Shown here: in pieces, positions 26,701 to 34,361 of the stretch
Numbering within the stretch: the stretch's first letter is position 1
Layout of the letters: each line of letters starts with the position of its first letter
Source of the DNA: Corynebacterium gottingense
Lineage (GTDB): Bacteria; Actinomycetota; Actinomycetes; Mycobacteriales; Mycobacteriaceae
Length of the DNA: 64,000 bases
Reading direction: 5' to 3'
Assembly: GCF_003693265.1 (NCBI RefSeq)
Contig: NZ_RDRE01000005.1
Location: forward strand, 1 to 64,000
The notes under the pieces: model-generated
The model's database searches: none
What the model was told of the DNA's origin: nothing
What the model saw: only the letters and a program-made list of their open reading frames with translations
Position numbers and translations under genes: made by a program

Positions 26701-28205
26701 GGAATCATGTCCCGCGAGCCGTTGGAGTAGGTGACAACCACGCGAGGCTGTGCGAACGTGCCCGGCTTCGGGTTCGCCGGCGCAGTCACCGTGACGTTGT
26801 TCGTCTCCGGGTCCAGCGTTGCCTTCCAGCCTTCGTAGACGTAGCGGGTGTTCAGCTCCACCGTGGCGTTGTTACCACCGTCGGCCTTCTTCTTTATGAG
26901 TTCCGAGATCCGCGCACCGGTCTGCTCGAAGGTCACTTGCTGCGGCTCATTGGTGACCGGTCCGTTCTCGGATTCGGTGCCGGAGATGATCGCCTTATCG
27001 GCGGCGTCGTACTCGGGATCGTGGAACTTCGTGTCGTCCAGCGTGATCGTCGAGGTGCTCACCATATTCGGTGTGCTGTAGCGAGGCAGGCTGTTGGATT
27101 CCTCGCTGACCTTCGCCCAATTTTCTTTGTTCTGGGCGGCCGCCCCATCGGCGGCCGCCGCATCAAGTTCCTCCACGGTACGGGGGTTGGCAACAACAGT
27201 GAAGGTGACATTCTGGTCCCCGCTAATTGCCTTGTTACCAACGTACTTCGGGGAGGTGTACTTCACAGTCCCATCGTCCTCAACGACGAGTTTGGGTTCG
27301 TCACCATCGGTCGAACCAAGCAGGTTGCCCTGCTGGTCGTGAGCCTCCACGACGATGCGCTTAAGCGTCTTCGGCTGCGCGTTGATCTTGCCGACCTCGA
27401 CCGGCTCGTCGGGCTCGATGACCATTTGCTTGATGGGCTTCCAGTCCACCGTGATCGGCGAACAATCGTCGTTCTCGTTCGGCCATGGGTTCACCGTCGC
27501 CTCAATATACGGGTCGCTAAAGATCTGCCTGGCTGGCTTGTCGTTGTCCTCCGTATACCGGTCCGACCACGCATACCTGACCGGGTTCTCCGCAGTCGCT
27601 TTCGCGTACTCCGCGATCTTTTTCCCGTCCAGGTCCGCCGCAATCGTGGCGGTGAGAGGATCCCGCCCCACCTTGTTAATAGTCATAACCTCGTCGGCGT
27701 CACGAGTCGGCGCAAACGCGTCAATGGGGAATGGATCTGACGGCGCCGCGGCTTTGACCGTGTGCCGAGTAACCGGGGCATTATTGTTTGATCCTAGGAT
27801 CAACCAATCGTTAAATGTGCGCTGCTTGTCCCCCGTGAACTCAACTGACGCGCCGAAGGCACGCTTGTCGGAGTTTTTTCCTGGCCCGGGTTCGAAAATC
27901 TCCGCCTTGAATCCTGCCTGCTCAAACGACTGCTTGCCGGAAGTCACCGTGCAGCTTCCGGCGCTGAGGTCGGACGCGATGAGGTCCGAGCCCTGCATCA
28001 CGCCCTTGCCGTCGGCACCGAAAACGCCACCTGTGTACTTGGCGGACGAGCCGGAGCCTTCCGCAGCCGCTGCCTCGGCTGCGCGGGCCGGGCCCGGGAG
28101 GTGCGCAGCCGACCCGAGGGCCAGCGAGATGACAGAGAGCATCGCAACACCTGTGCGGGCGCCGCGCTTTCCTGGCTTGCGGATCTGAAAAACACTCTTT
28201 GCCAC
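20718..28205 (-). CDS. Giant secreted surface protein with Rib/YPDG and G5 repeats
   Basis: This 2495-residue exported protein has a signal peptide at about 1-42 (KRGARTG then a hydrophobic stretch, ending ARA). A unique region (about 45-540) follows, then Rib/alpha-like repeats (about 560-1250) containing TYPDGS motifs. About twelve G5-type repeats (about 1250-2190) of the form LPFxTxxxxDxxLxxGxxxxxxxGxxG ... VGT come next, then a Pro/Thr-rich linker (about 2280-2320) and two C-terminal hydrophobic segments (about 2338-2362 and 2435-2452). There is no LPxTG motif, so anchoring would be by the hydrophobic C-terminus. G5 domains are thought to bind carbohydrate, and Rib repeats form extended stalks in adhesins, so a cell-surface adhesin is likely. 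A block of three G5 repeats is duplicated. The GTG start at 28205 has AAGGAG 7 nt upstream. Confidence 0.88.
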   Translation of the reverse strand: MAKSVFQIRKPGKRGARTGVAMLSVISLALGSAAHLPGPARAAEAAAAEGSGSSAKYTGGVFGADGKGVMQGSDLIASDLSAGSCTVTSGKQSFEQAGFKAEIFEPGPGKNSDKRAFGASVEFTGDKQRTFNDWLILGSNNNAPVTRHTVKAAAPSDPFPIDAFAPTRDADEVMTINKVGRDPLTATIAADLDGKKIAEYAKATAENPVRYAWSDRYTEDNDKPARQIFSDPYIEATVNPWPNENDDCSPITVDWKPIKQMVIEPDEPVEVGKINAQPKTLKRIVVEAHDQQGNLLGSTDGDEPKLVVEDDGTVKYTSPKYVGNKAISGDQNVTFTVVANPRTVEELDAAAADGAAAQNKENWAKVSEESNSLPRYSTPNMVSTSTITLDDTKFHDPEYDAADKAIISGTESENGPVTNEPQQVTFEQTGARISELIKKKADGGNNATVELNTRYVYEGWKATLDPETNNVTVTAPANPKPGTFAQPRVVVTYSNGSRDMIPLLVLVDPNNTQVTELAPDPETVSGVQGAELKSKVGYQPTMSGYDAVKPTKFEIDPASVPEGWDVKVDEDGTVTATSPSDAPNNSHANVKVLATYPDGTTDETNVDFKVAASVKVPDYQAVTGKAQDKVSLTPTIPNIGIGGEEDDEAPSSYSFPDGGTTLQQGEWFLTINPETGEVTSEIPADALPGASLTFPVQVHYASGATPQVTTGTINVVGDKQGADVASYPPRQTKPGVAVTSDISTQLKDPKSATYKLPDPKYRPKGWTFAIDDNGTVTATPDASLPDGATADLPVTVTYPDGSSATVPAEFSVVSTASGANNPNYKTVHGQPGDEVKSPVDTTYVNPAYEPKYEFITDPNDPSYIPLPRNLSWDDLTINPDTGEITMKISSNAKPGTSAQVPVRVNYNDGSSDVTSGTFIVDAEARQIYNPDYLQAWTSPGGTQTSKPTAASDVPWRDLADNVDDRYSVPAEIDGWTFTVDYDGTVHATAPKGARAGDHVDVPVTVTYYDGSKDVVYAPFVVRDKQAELYEPGYPAESTTPGKEVTRSITPKNLPEGSTFSFGMDGDTPITQTEENGWKYSIDPKTGDITVTPPADAKPGDKQTKNATVTYPDGSTDEAPVTTIVSLTQNFEVEPTYPAESVYPGTKTSLPLTLDNPNGVEVAAQDPYKIRPAKNYTDTGDVNEFGNPVYKVKTANGDWLVSLDKDGTVLAESPATAKPGDAINVPVSVKYADGSVDRVSAPVTVVDQPTREVPFKVEYKYDNTLPAGQYKVEKEGTAGAEKQNEDGTWTRTQEPTNEVVLVGTQQAKATDEVTWTVPLPFPTTMRPNPDLQPGETKVVQEGANGEETYTATFDAEGDQASHVESTKRTDPVERIVEYGPQLGETELVTKTTKQLPFDTEVKADPNLDAGKTEVEKAGVLGEETETSTQKLVDGKPSGDPVVSTERTKEPETQIIRVGTKQSEQPTPSVPSASVSMPFTTIVEFDDTLPAGEQREKQVGKDGKGVVENGELKITEEPTPRIIVVGTKQATDPATDPGTDPETQAPKDYSWTESTAFDVEIRENPDLPKGEKRVVRDGERGEETHTVHFELKDGVYAPQETTEVTKEPVNKIVEIGTKGDTPTEPTQPGEPQETEQSVVTIERLPFDTEVIEDPALEAGQVVVDKPGAPGKQQTVTTQKYKDGKPTGEPTITSTVLVEPENRVMRVGTKQPEQPTPSVPSASVSLPFTTIVEFDDTLPAGEQREKQPGKDGKGVVENGELKITEPATPRVIVVGTKQATDPATDPGIDPETQAPKDYSWTESTAFDVEIRENPDLPKGEKRVVRDGERGEETHTVHFELKDGVLTPEESTEVTKEPVNKIVEIGTKGDTPTEPTQPGEPQETEQSVVTIERLPFDTEVIEDPTLEAGQVIVEKPGAPGKQQTVTTQKYKDGKPTGEPTSTSTVLVEPENRVMRVGTKPAETPEVKSVTTDLPFGTKVIFDPTLEAGEKATVTEGVPGRVTVTGTDVERVEPKDEVVRIGTKPSESTTEIPEEVSWEEPLPFEVIVKQNPDKPRGSVEQITQGKNGTQKRGVRYEIVDGKLVPKEFTEVITPATDHVIEVGTGGEASEITEVNESALPFETEIIEDPTLPAGVVFTEQNGQQGSQRTTRTWKLVDGHVTGDPTVSTETITEPTNRILRVGTGTPHTGEQAKTEERPYFPPVVLGKGATERVELEHGHVDGDSYEIGDVPEGWDVTIDETTGEVSVTTPDDVEPGTIATIPVKVTRADGSVLETFVKVAVSGKQAEPAEPTTEPTTEPTTEPTTKPTTKPSEPTTDPTPVPGTTGSSEDFQRCVANAFAANSPLLWLVPIGLLAAVGGPLSQQFGPQINQAFGEINGQINQKIRENTPDLPDVGMGGNNKPEWYRQLEAQADAVNQQFAGLQQQYAGVGEQLRPLGIGLAVIGAAAVGIALINQACKPEGFDGWTSSSKGDNGMTTVRPEGADEASSLGGSSSKDGKTG
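22340..23828 (-). repeat. 744-bp near-identical tandem duplication in the surface protein
   Basis: The segment beginning near 22351 recurs near 23095 (offset 744 bp, 248 codons). It encodes the same order of three G5 repeats (TTIVEFDD, STAFDVEIRENPD, IERLPFDTEVIEDP) with few differences. It is a recent in-frame amplification and a probable length-variable site. The edges are approximate. Confidence 0.85.
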
Positions 28206-28391
28206 GTGGATTCTCCTTAAAAACCACTTTGATGCCATGCAGTGCACACCGCCCGTCGGCCCGGGTGAGGTGCAATGTTTCTGCAACTCGACTGGCCAAC
28301 AAGTGTACTCGGCTTGTACAGCGGTTTACAAGCAATTAGTCATACCTAAAAAGTTTGGCGTGTATGGATGATGGCGGGATGGGATTACGGG

Positions 28392-28404
28392 GGCGTCGAT
28401 AAGC
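28392..28404 (-). repeat. Dispersed 13-mer GCTTATCGACGCC
   Basis: An exact, non-coding copy, inside the spacer between tRNA-Lys and the surface-protein gene. Confidence 0.8.
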
Positions 28405-28425
28405 GCCTTGCCCCCTGCATACGCG

Positions 28426-28457
28426 CAAACCCCCGGTCCGGGAAAGACCGAGGGTGT
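28426..28457 (-). terminator. Terminator of tRNA-Lys
   Basis: On the minus strand ACCCTCGGTC pairs with GACCGGGGGT across a short loop, followed by TTG. Confidence 0.7.
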
Positions 28458-28463
28458 TCACGG

Positions 28464-28536
28464 TGGGCCCTGCGGGGATCGAACCCGCGACCTGCGGATT
28501 AAAAGTCCGTAGCTCTACCAGCTGAGCTAAAGGCCC
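28464..28536 (-). tRNA. tRNA-Lys (TTT)
   Basis: The cloverleaf has acceptor GGGCCTT/CAGGGCCC, D-arm GCTC..GAGC, anticodon loop TTTTAAT (TTT) and T-arm GCGGGTTCGATCCCCGC. No CCA is encoded. Confidence 0.96.
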
Positions 28537-28599
28537 ATGCGAAATATAGTAGCGGGCCACATGCGCGGGGCGAAAATTGACCGACGCACGCAACCAAAC

Positions 28600-28640
28600 G
28601 CCCGCGCTACCAGCATGAACCAAACGGGGGTAGCGCGGGC
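28600..28640 (-). terminator. Terminator of cat
   Basis: GCCCGCGCTACC and GGTAGCGCGGGC form a perfect 12-bp stem just after the cat stop, followed on the minus strand by GTTTGGTT. Confidence 0.75.
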
Positions 28641-28652
28641 GAAAGGGCTCAC

Positions 28653-30155
28653 CTACTTCTGCATCGTGCCCGTCTCCATGATGCGGTTGTGGAAGTCGAA
28701 GGCGTGGCGCAGGTCGTGCGGGGTGGCCTGGTACTTGCACTTGGCAGCCTGCTCGACGTACTCCTCAAGCAGCGGGCGGTACGACGGGTGGGCGATGGAG
28801 ATCATCTTGGCCACACGGTCACGCGGGGCCAGGCCGCGCAGGTCGGCCACACCGTACTCGGTAATGAAGACCATGGCGTCGTGCTCGGTGTGGTCAACGT
28901 GCGAGACCATCGGCACGATCGCGGAGATCGCGCCGTCCTTGGCCACCGACGGGGAGATGAAGGAAGAGATGTAGGCGTTGCGGGTGAAGTCACCGGAACC
29001 GCCCAGCGCGTTCATCAGGCGGGAGCCGTTGATGTGCGTGGAGTTCGCGTTGCCGTAGATGTCCGCCTCGATCATGCCGTTGGAGGCAATCAGGCCCGTG
29101 CGGCGAATAACCTCCGGGTGGTTGGAGATGGACTGCGGGCGCAGAATAATGGACTCGCGGTACCGCGCAGCCTCCTCGTTCATCTTGTGCGCGTAGTCCG
29201 GAGAGAGGGAGAAGGAGGTCGCGGAGGCGACGGTCATCTTGCCCGCGTCGATCAGGTCGACCATGCCGTCCTGAATCACCTCGGTGTAGGCCTGGATGTT
29301 CTCAAACTTGGAGTCCATCAGGCCCGCCATCACGGCGTTCGGGACGTTGCCCACACCGGACTGCATCACGTAGCCGTCGTACGCCAGGCGGCCGGCCTTC
29401 ACCTCGTTCTCCAGGAAATCCAGGAAGTTGCCGGCGATCTGCTCGGAGGTCTCGTCCGGGGCCTTGAACGGGGCGTTGCGGTCCGGGTCGTTGGTGTGGA
29501 TCACCGCGACGACCTTCTCCGGGTCGATCTCAATGTAGGAGGTGCCGATGCGGTCGCCACACTTGGTAATCGGGATCGGGATGCGGTTCGGCAGCGGCGG
29601 CACAGTCCAGATGTCGTGCATGCCCTCGAGGTCCTCGGACTGCCACTCGTTGATCTCAATGATGATCTTCTTTGCGGCGTTGAGGAACTCCACGGAGTTA
29701 CCCACGGAGGAAGACGGCACAATGTTGCCCTCCTCCGTAATACGGACTGCCTCGACGATGGCCAGGTCGACCTCGCCAAAGAAGCCCTGCTCCACCATCA
29801 TGCCGGAGTGGGAGAGGTGGATGTCCTGGAACTTCATCTCGCCGGCGTTGATCTTGCCGCGCATGGTCGGGTCCGACTGGTACGGCATGCGGTAGCGCAG
29901 CGCGCCCGCCTCCGCCATCACGCCGTCGCACTCCGGTGCCGTGGACGCGCCCGTGTAGACGTCAATGCTGAAGTCCTGCCCTTTGTCGTGCGCGGCCTTC
30001 GCCTTCTCTGCGATGACGCCCGGCATAGCCTTGGGGTAGCCGGCGCCGGTGAAGCCGGACATGCCGACCTTGTCGCCGTGGTTGACAAACTGGCCCGCCT
30101 CTTCGGCGGTCATGACCTTGTCACGAAGCTTTGCGTTGGCGATACGGTCGCCCAT
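28653..30155 (-). CDS. cat: Acetyl-CoA hydrolase/transferase family CoA-transferase (succinyl-CoA:acetate type)
   Basis: This 500-residue protein of the Cat1/acetyl-CoA hydrolase family moves CoA between succinate/propionate and acetate, linking acetate activation to the TCA cycle. It closely matches the C. glutamicum CoA-transferase as I remember it: GFTGAGYPKAMP near the N-terminus, IPSSSVGNSVEFLN, GVGNVPNAVMAGL, and the YGVADLRGLAPRDRVAKMI C-terminal signature. The ATG at 30155 has GAGGG 6 nt upstream; an in-frame ATG two codons earlier lacks spacing. The next gene (dus) is divergent, and the shared spacer holds five RamA-like motifs. Confidence 0.92.
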   Translation of the reverse strand: MGDRIANAKLRDKVMTAEEAGQFVNHGDKVGMSGFTGAGYPKAMPGVIAEKAKAAHDKGQDFSIDVYTGASTAPECDGVMAEAGALRYRMPYQSDPTMRGKINAGEMKFQDIHLSHSGMMVEQGFFGEVDLAIVEAVRITEEGNIVPSSSVGNSVEFLNAAKKIIIEINEWQSEDLEGMHDIWTVPPLPNRIPIPITKCGDRIGTSYIEIDPEKVVAVIHTNDPDRNAPFKAPDETSEQIAGNFLDFLENEVKAGRLAYDGYVMQSGVGNVPNAVMAGLMDSKFENIQAYTEVIQDGMVDLIDAGKMTVASATSFSLSPDYAHKMNEEAARYRESIILRPQSISNHPEVIRRTGLIASNGMIEADIYGNANSTHINGSRLMNALGGSGDFTRNAYISSFISPSVAKDGAISAIVPMVSHVDHTEHDAMVFITEYGVADLRGLAPRDRVAKMISIAHPSYRPLLEEYVEQAAKCKYQATPHDLRHAFDFHNRIMETGTMQK

Positions 30156-30314
30156 GTTCATCCCTCACTTGTGTTTGTCGGTACGGAATAACAACTCCAC
30201 TGTATTGTGACCTACCCCGCATTGCCAGCACGTGAGCGCGCACACCTCTCCGCTTCGCACCACCCCGAAAATTGGTATTACCAGCAGTTTCGCAGGTCGC
30301 GGGGGCTTCAGGGC

Positions 30315-30327
30315 GCTTATCGACGCC
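30315..30327 (+). repeat. Dispersed 13-mer GCTTATCGACGCC
   Basis: An exact, non-coding copy immediately upstream of the RamA-like motif cluster. Confidence 0.8.
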
Positions 30328-30332
30328 ACACC

Positions 30333-30382
30333 ACCCCCACAAACCAGACCCCCAAACCCCCGACGTCACCCCCAAAGGGGGT
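30333..30382. promoter_or_regulatory. Cluster of five RamA-like motifs upstream of cat
   Basis: ACCCCCA (30333, 30348, 30368), ACCCCCG (30356) and AGGGGGT (30376) all fit the RamA motif AC4-5[AGT] or its complement, within 50 bp. They sit 180-225 bp upstream of the cat start and about 95-140 bp upstream of dus. Confidence 0.5.
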
Positions 30383-30475
30383 GGAACGGTACGCACCGCG
30401 GCCCCTCTCGCAGCCACGCCACAGGGCCACCGGCGAATTGCACTTATCCCCTCCCAACAGGAACAATAGAGAACC

Positions 30476-31648
30476 ATGACAGCACCGACGACCAGCGCAG
30501 GCCCCGCGCTACGCATCGGCGGGATGGACCTGGACTCCCCCGTCATCCTGGCCCCCATGGCCGGGGTGACCAACATGCCATTTCGCGTCCTGTGCCGCGA
30601 GATCGAGCAGGAGCTCACCGGAACCAGCTCCGGGCTCTACGTCTGCGAAATGATCACCGCGCGCGCCATGGTGGCCCGCAACCCGAAGACACTGCACATG
30701 ACCACCTTCGCGGACGTGGAGACGCCGCGCTCGATGCAGCTCTACACCGTGGACCCCAAGTTCACGTATGACGCGGTGCGCATGATCGTGGAGGAAAACA
30801 TCGCCGACCACGTCGACATGAACTTCGGCTGCCCCGTCCCCAAGGTCACCCGCAAGGGCGGCGGCTCCGCTATCCCCTACAAGCGCCGCCTGTTTGGCAA
30901 CATCGTCGCCGCCGCCGTGCGCGCCACCGAGGGGACCGACATCCCCGTCACCGTGAAGTTCCGCGTGGGCATTGATGCTGAGCACCACACCCACCTCGAT
31001 TCTGGCCGCATTGCCGCCGAGGAGGGCGCGGCCGCTGTCGCCCTGCACGCCCGCACCGCGGCGGAGCGCTACTCCGGCACCGCGCACTGGAACGAGATCG
31101 CCCGGCTGGTCGAGCACATGGACGGCACCGGGGTGCCCGTCATTGGTAACGGCGACATCTTTGCTGCCGGCGACGCGCAGCGGATGATGCAGGAGACCGG
31201 CTGCCACGGCGTCGAGGTCGGCCGCGGGTGCCTCGGAAGACCGTGGCTGTTCGCCCAACTCGGCGCGCAGCTACGCGGCGAAGAAGTCCCCGCGGAACCG
31301 ACGCTGGGCAAGGTTGTCGGGATCCTCTACCGTCACGCGGAACTGCTGGCGGACCACGACGGCGAGGAGCACGCCTGCCGCGACATCCGCAAGCACACCG
31401 GCTGGTACCTGCGCGGATTCCCCGTGGGCGGTGAGTTCCGCAAGGAGCTCGCGCAGGTGACGTCACTCGGCCAGCTGTGGGACCGGCTGGCACCGATTGC
31501 AGATTCTGATGCGAAGGCGGAGCAAGCTGACAGCGCGCGCGGCCGCCAGGGCGGGTCCTCCAAAGTCGCGCTGCCAGAAGGATGGTTGGATGATCCCGAA
31601 GATGACGCGGTCCCACAGGGCGCGGAAATTGAAAACAACGGCGGGTAG
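30476..31648 (+). CDS. dus: tRNA-dihydrouridine synthase
   Basis: Dus enzymes reduce specific uridines of tRNA to dihydrouridine using FMN and NADPH. The 390-residue protein has a TIM barrel opening with LAPMAGVTNMPFR (FMN site), the catalytic cysteine in DMNFGCPVPKVTRKGGG, KFRVGI, ALHARTAAERYSG, and the FMN-phosphate loop VIGNGDIF. A helical C-terminal domain follows. No clear Shine-Dalgarno beyond ACAGGAACA is visible. The 3' end overlaps the start of phoU by 59 bp. Confidence 0.93.
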   Translation: MTAPTTSAGPALRIGGMDLDSPVILAPMAGVTNMPFRVLCREIEQELTGTSSGLYVCEMITARAMVARNPKTLHMTTFADVETPRSMQLYTVDPKFTYDAVRMIVEENIADHVDMNFGCPVPKVTRKGGGSAIPYKRRLFGNIVAAAVRATEGTDIPVTVKFRVGIDAEHHTHLDSGRIAAEEGAAAVALHARTAAERYSGTAHWNEIARLVEHMDGTGVPVIGNGDIFAAGDAQRMMQETGCHGVEVGRGCLGRPWLFAQLGAQLRGEEVPAEPTLGKVVGILYRHAELLADHDGEEHACRDIRKHTGWYLRGFPVGGEFRKELAQVTSLGQLWDRLAPIADSDAKAEQADSARGRQGGSSKVALPEGWLDDPEDDAVPQGAEIENNGG

Positions 31649-32501
31649 CCCGGAGGCACCGAACGCACGCGAGCCCGAGGAGCCCTCGGAGCACGCCGAG
31701 TCGGCCCACGCAGGCGAGGCGGGTGACGGGGGTGACAGTGGTGACGGGGGCACGAATAAGCAAGACGGCCCGCCGCAGCTGCGGACCGCTTACCGCGAGC
31801 ACCTCGAGGCGTTCAACGCGGACCTGCTCGAAATGTGTGACCGGGTGCGGGCGGCGATGGCGCAGGCCTCCGAGGCCTTGCTGCGCCAGTCGCTCGAGGG
31901 CGCGGAAGACACGCTGTCGCAGGTCGACGCACTGCGCGAGCTCAAGACCCGGTGCGAGGAGCGCGGCATGAGCCTGCTTGCGCTCGAGAGCCCCGTGGCT
32001 TCTGACCTGCGGCAAGTGCTGTCGTCGATCTACATTGTGGAAAACCTGTCGCGCATGAGCTCCCTCGCCATGCACGTGGCCACGCTCACGCGCACCCGCC
32101 ACCCGGATGCGGTGGTGCCCGGCCCGCTCGTCGGCTTCATGGAAGAGATGGCGCGGCTCTCCGACGCCATGGTGGCCCAAACCCGCGAGCTCCTCCTCCA
32201 CCCCGACGCGGAGTGCGCCGCGCAGCTGCACACGATCGACGAGGACATGGACGACATGAAGGCGTACCTGCTCAACCTGGTCACCGCCCCGGAGTGGGAG
32301 TACAGCAACCGGGAGGCCGTGGATGTGGCCATGATGGTGCGGTACTACGAGCGCTTCGCCGACCGCTGCGTCAACGTGGGCAACCGCATTGTCTTCCTGG
32401 TCACCGGGTTGCAGCCGGAACAGTACCGGGAGCAGCGCGACGGCGATTACGACTTGAAGGAAAAGTTCGCCACGATCGAGCGGCGCTTTACCCGCAGGTA
32501 G
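31590..32501 (+). CDS. phoU: Phosphate transport/signalling regulator PhoU
   Basis: PhoU couples the Pst phosphate transporter to the Pho two-component system. The conserved part begins at LRTAYREHLEAFNADLLEMC and contains two three-helix bundles, each with an E-xxx-D metal motif region (EMARLSDAMV, YERFADRCVNVGNRIVFLVTG). Homologues start at the Met/Arg before TAYREHL, but no ATG or GTG exists there. The best start is the ATG at 31590, with AAGGA 7 nt upstream, inside the end of dus. This gives 303 residues with a 69-residue low-complexity, Glu/Gly-rich N-terminal extension. It converges on pstB. Confidence 0.85.
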   Translation: MIPKMTRSHRARKLKTTAGSPEAPNAREPEEPSEHAESAHAGEAGDGGDSGDGGTNKQDGPPQLRTAYREHLEAFNADLLEMCDRVRAAMAQASEALLRQSLEGAEDTLSQVDALRELKTRCEERGMSLLALESPVASDLRQVLSSIYIVENLSRMSSLAMHVATLTRTRHPDAVVPGPLVGFMEEMARLSDAMVAQTRELLLHPDAECAAQLHTIDEDMDDMKAYLLNLVTAPEWEYSNREAVDVAMMVRYYERFADRCVNVGNRIVFLVTGLQPEQYREQRDGDYDLKEKFATIERRFTRR

Positions 32502-32514
32502 TACCGAGAAATGC

Positions 32515-32549
32515 GACGGCGCCCCGGATTGCTCCGGGGCGCCGTACTT
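32515..32549 (+). terminator. Terminator between phoU and pstB
   Basis: GGCGCCCCGGA and TCCGGGGCGCC pair across TTGC, followed by GTACTTT. Confidence 0.8.
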
Positions 32550-32569
32550 TCTGCGGGGACCGTCGGCCC

Positions 32570-33343
32570 TTAGCCGAAGCGGCCGGCGATGTAGTCCTCG
32601 GTCTCTTTCTTCTCCGGGTTCTCGAAGATGGTGGTCGTGTCGTTGAACTCGACCAGGTTACCCGGCTTGCCGGTTGCCTCGAGGGAGAAGAACGCGGTCT
32701 TGTCGGACACACGGGCTGCCTGCTGCATGTTGTGGGTCACGATGACGATGGTGTAGTCGGCCTTCAGCTCGTGGATGAGGTCCTCCACCGCGAGGGTGGA
32801 GATCGGGTCGAGCGCGGAGCAGGGCTCGTCCATGAGCAGGACCTCGGGGCGCACAGCGATCGCGCGGGCGATGCAGAGGCGCTGCTGCTGACCACCGGAG
32901 AGGCCGCCGCCCGGCTTGTCCAGACGGTCCTTAACCTCGTCCCACAGGTTCGCGCCGCGGAGAGATTCCTCGGCGACCTCCTTGAGCTTCTTCTTGTTCT
33001 TCTCGCCGGACAGCTTCAGGCCGGCGACGACGTTGTCCTCGATGGACATGGTCGGGAACGGGTTCGCCTTCTGGAACACCATGCCGATGGTGTTGCGGAC
33101 GGACACCGGGTCCACGTTCTTGCCGTAGATGTTGTGGCCGTCGAGCAGGATCTCGCCCTTGACGCTGGCCTTGGGGATGACCTCGTGCATGCGGTTCAGA
33201 GTGCGCAGCACGGTGGACTTGCCGCAGCCGGACGGGCCGATGAAGGCGGTGACGGCCTGTGCGGGGATCTTCATGTTGACGTCGCGGACGGCGTGGAAGT
33301 CGTCGTAGTAGATGTTGACGTCGTTGAGTTCGAGCTTAGACAT
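32570..33343 (-). CDS. pstB: Phosphate ABC transporter ATP-binding protein
   Basis: The 257-residue ATPase powers high-affinity phosphate import by PstSCAB. Walker [10 protein letters not shown] (about 33-41), the signature [14 protein letters not shown], Walker [14 protein letters not shown] and the switch histidine VTHNMQQA are all present. It is the last gene of the minus-strand pstSCAB operon, 36 bp after pstA. Confidence 0.97.
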   Translation of the reverse strand: MSKLELNDVNIYYDDFHAVRDVNMKIPAQAVTAFIGPSGCGKSTVLRTLNRMHEVIPKASVKGEILLDGHNIYGKNVDPVSVRNTIGMVFQKANPFPTMSIEDNVVAGLKLSGEKNKKKLKEVAEESLRGANLWDEVKDRLDKPGGGLSGGQQQRLCIARAIAVRPEVLLMDEPCSALDPISTLAVEDLIHELKADYTIVIVTHNMQQAARVSDKTAFFSLEATGKPGNLVEFNDTTTIFENPEKKETEDYIAGRFG

Positions 33344-33379
33344 CGGGGATTCTCCTCAGATGATGGTTGTGTGGGGCGG

Positions 33380-34348
33380 TTACTTCTTCACGGAGTACTT
33401 CTTGGCAATCGCGCGTGCGAGCAGGTTGAGCACGACGACGATGACTACCAGGGTGAGGGCTGCGCCCCACAGGCGTTCTGCGGCAAAGCCGGTTGCACCG
33501 GACTTCCACATTTCGAGCATGAACAGCGGAAGCGAGGACTGCGGCTCGCCGAACAGGCCGAACCAGTTCAGTGCCGGGGTGGAGCCGACGAGGATCAGCA
33601 CCGGAGCGGACTCGCCCATGACGCGGGCCACTGCGAGCATGATGCCGGTGACGATGCCGGACAGGGCGGTCGGCAGCACGATGCGCAGGATGGTCTTCCA
33701 CTTCGGCACGCCGAGCGCGTACGACGCCTCGCGCAGGTCCATCGGGACGACGCGGAGCATCTCCTCGGTGTTACGCACCACCAGCGGGACCATCAGCAGG
33801 ATCAGGGAGAGCGACACGGCGAAGCCGGAGCGCTCCATGCCCAGGATGGTGATCCAAAGTGCGTAGATGAACAGCGCGGCGACGATGGACGGCACACCGG
33901 AGAGGATGTCCACCATGAAAGTGGTGAGCTTGCCCAGTTTGTTGCCGTTGGAGTATTCGACCAGGTAGACGGCGGTGAACACGCCGATCGGGATGGAGAT
34001 CAGCGACGCGATGAGCGTCTGCATCAGCGTACCGGCGATCGCGTGGAGGGCGCCGCCGCCTTCCTTGGACATGCGGACGCCGACCATATCGTCGGTCCAC
34101 CAGCCAAGGTCGAGCACCGCGGGGGCACCGCGGAGGATCACGGTGATCAGGAGCCAGAGCAGCGGCACGAGCGCGATGATCATGCACAGCCACATCAAGC
34201 CGCCCATGACGGAATTCATGGTCTTACGGCCCGAGGAGATGTCGGTGAAGGGGTTGTCTTTCGCGGAGCGAGTGCTTTCCGACGCCACGTTGGCCGTCGC
34301 GTTGCCCGCGCCCTGAGCACCGGCGTTGTTGGGAACTGCTGTAGACAT
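33380..34348 (-). CDS. pstA: Phosphate ABC transporter permease
   Basis: The 322-residue permease has six membrane helices after a 55-residue cytoplasmic N-terminus. The ABC-coupling EAA-type loop reads REASYALGVPKWKTILRIVLPTALSGIVTG. It pairs with PstC to form the channel. The ATG at 34348 has an AGGCAAG site upstream. It lies 13 bp downstream of pstC. Confidence 0.95.
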   Translation of the reverse strand: MSTAVPNNAGAQGAGNATANVASESTRSAKDNPFTDISSGRKTMNSVMGGLMWLCMIIALVPLLWLLITVILRGAPAVLDLGWWTDDMVGVRMSKEGGGALHAIAGTLMQTLIASLISIPIGVFTAVYLVEYSNGNKLGKLTTFMVDILSGVPSIVAALFIYALWITILGMERSGFAVSLSLILLMVPLVVRNTEEMLRVVPMDLREASYALGVPKWKTILRIVLPTALSGIVTGIMLAVARVMGESAPVLILVGSTPALNWFGLFGEPQSSLPLFMLEMWKSGATGFAAERLWGAALTLVVIVVVLNLLARAIAKKYSVKK

Positions 34349-34361
34349 TCGCTTGCCTGCC

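Larger units (their letters stand above)
28206..28463. other. Surface-protein upstream region
   Basis: No gene. It holds the surface-protein ribosome site (AAGGAG) and a possible minus-strand promoter TTGTAA, 18 bp, TACACT (about 28307-28337). A dispersed motif copy (28392-28404) and the tRNA-Lys terminator lie further up. Confidence 0.4.
30156..30475. other. cat-dus divergent spacer
   Basis: No gene. It holds a possible cat -10 (TACAGT, 30199-30204), a dispersed motif copy (30315-30327) and the cluster of five C/G-tract motifs at 30333-30382. Confidence 0.5.
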
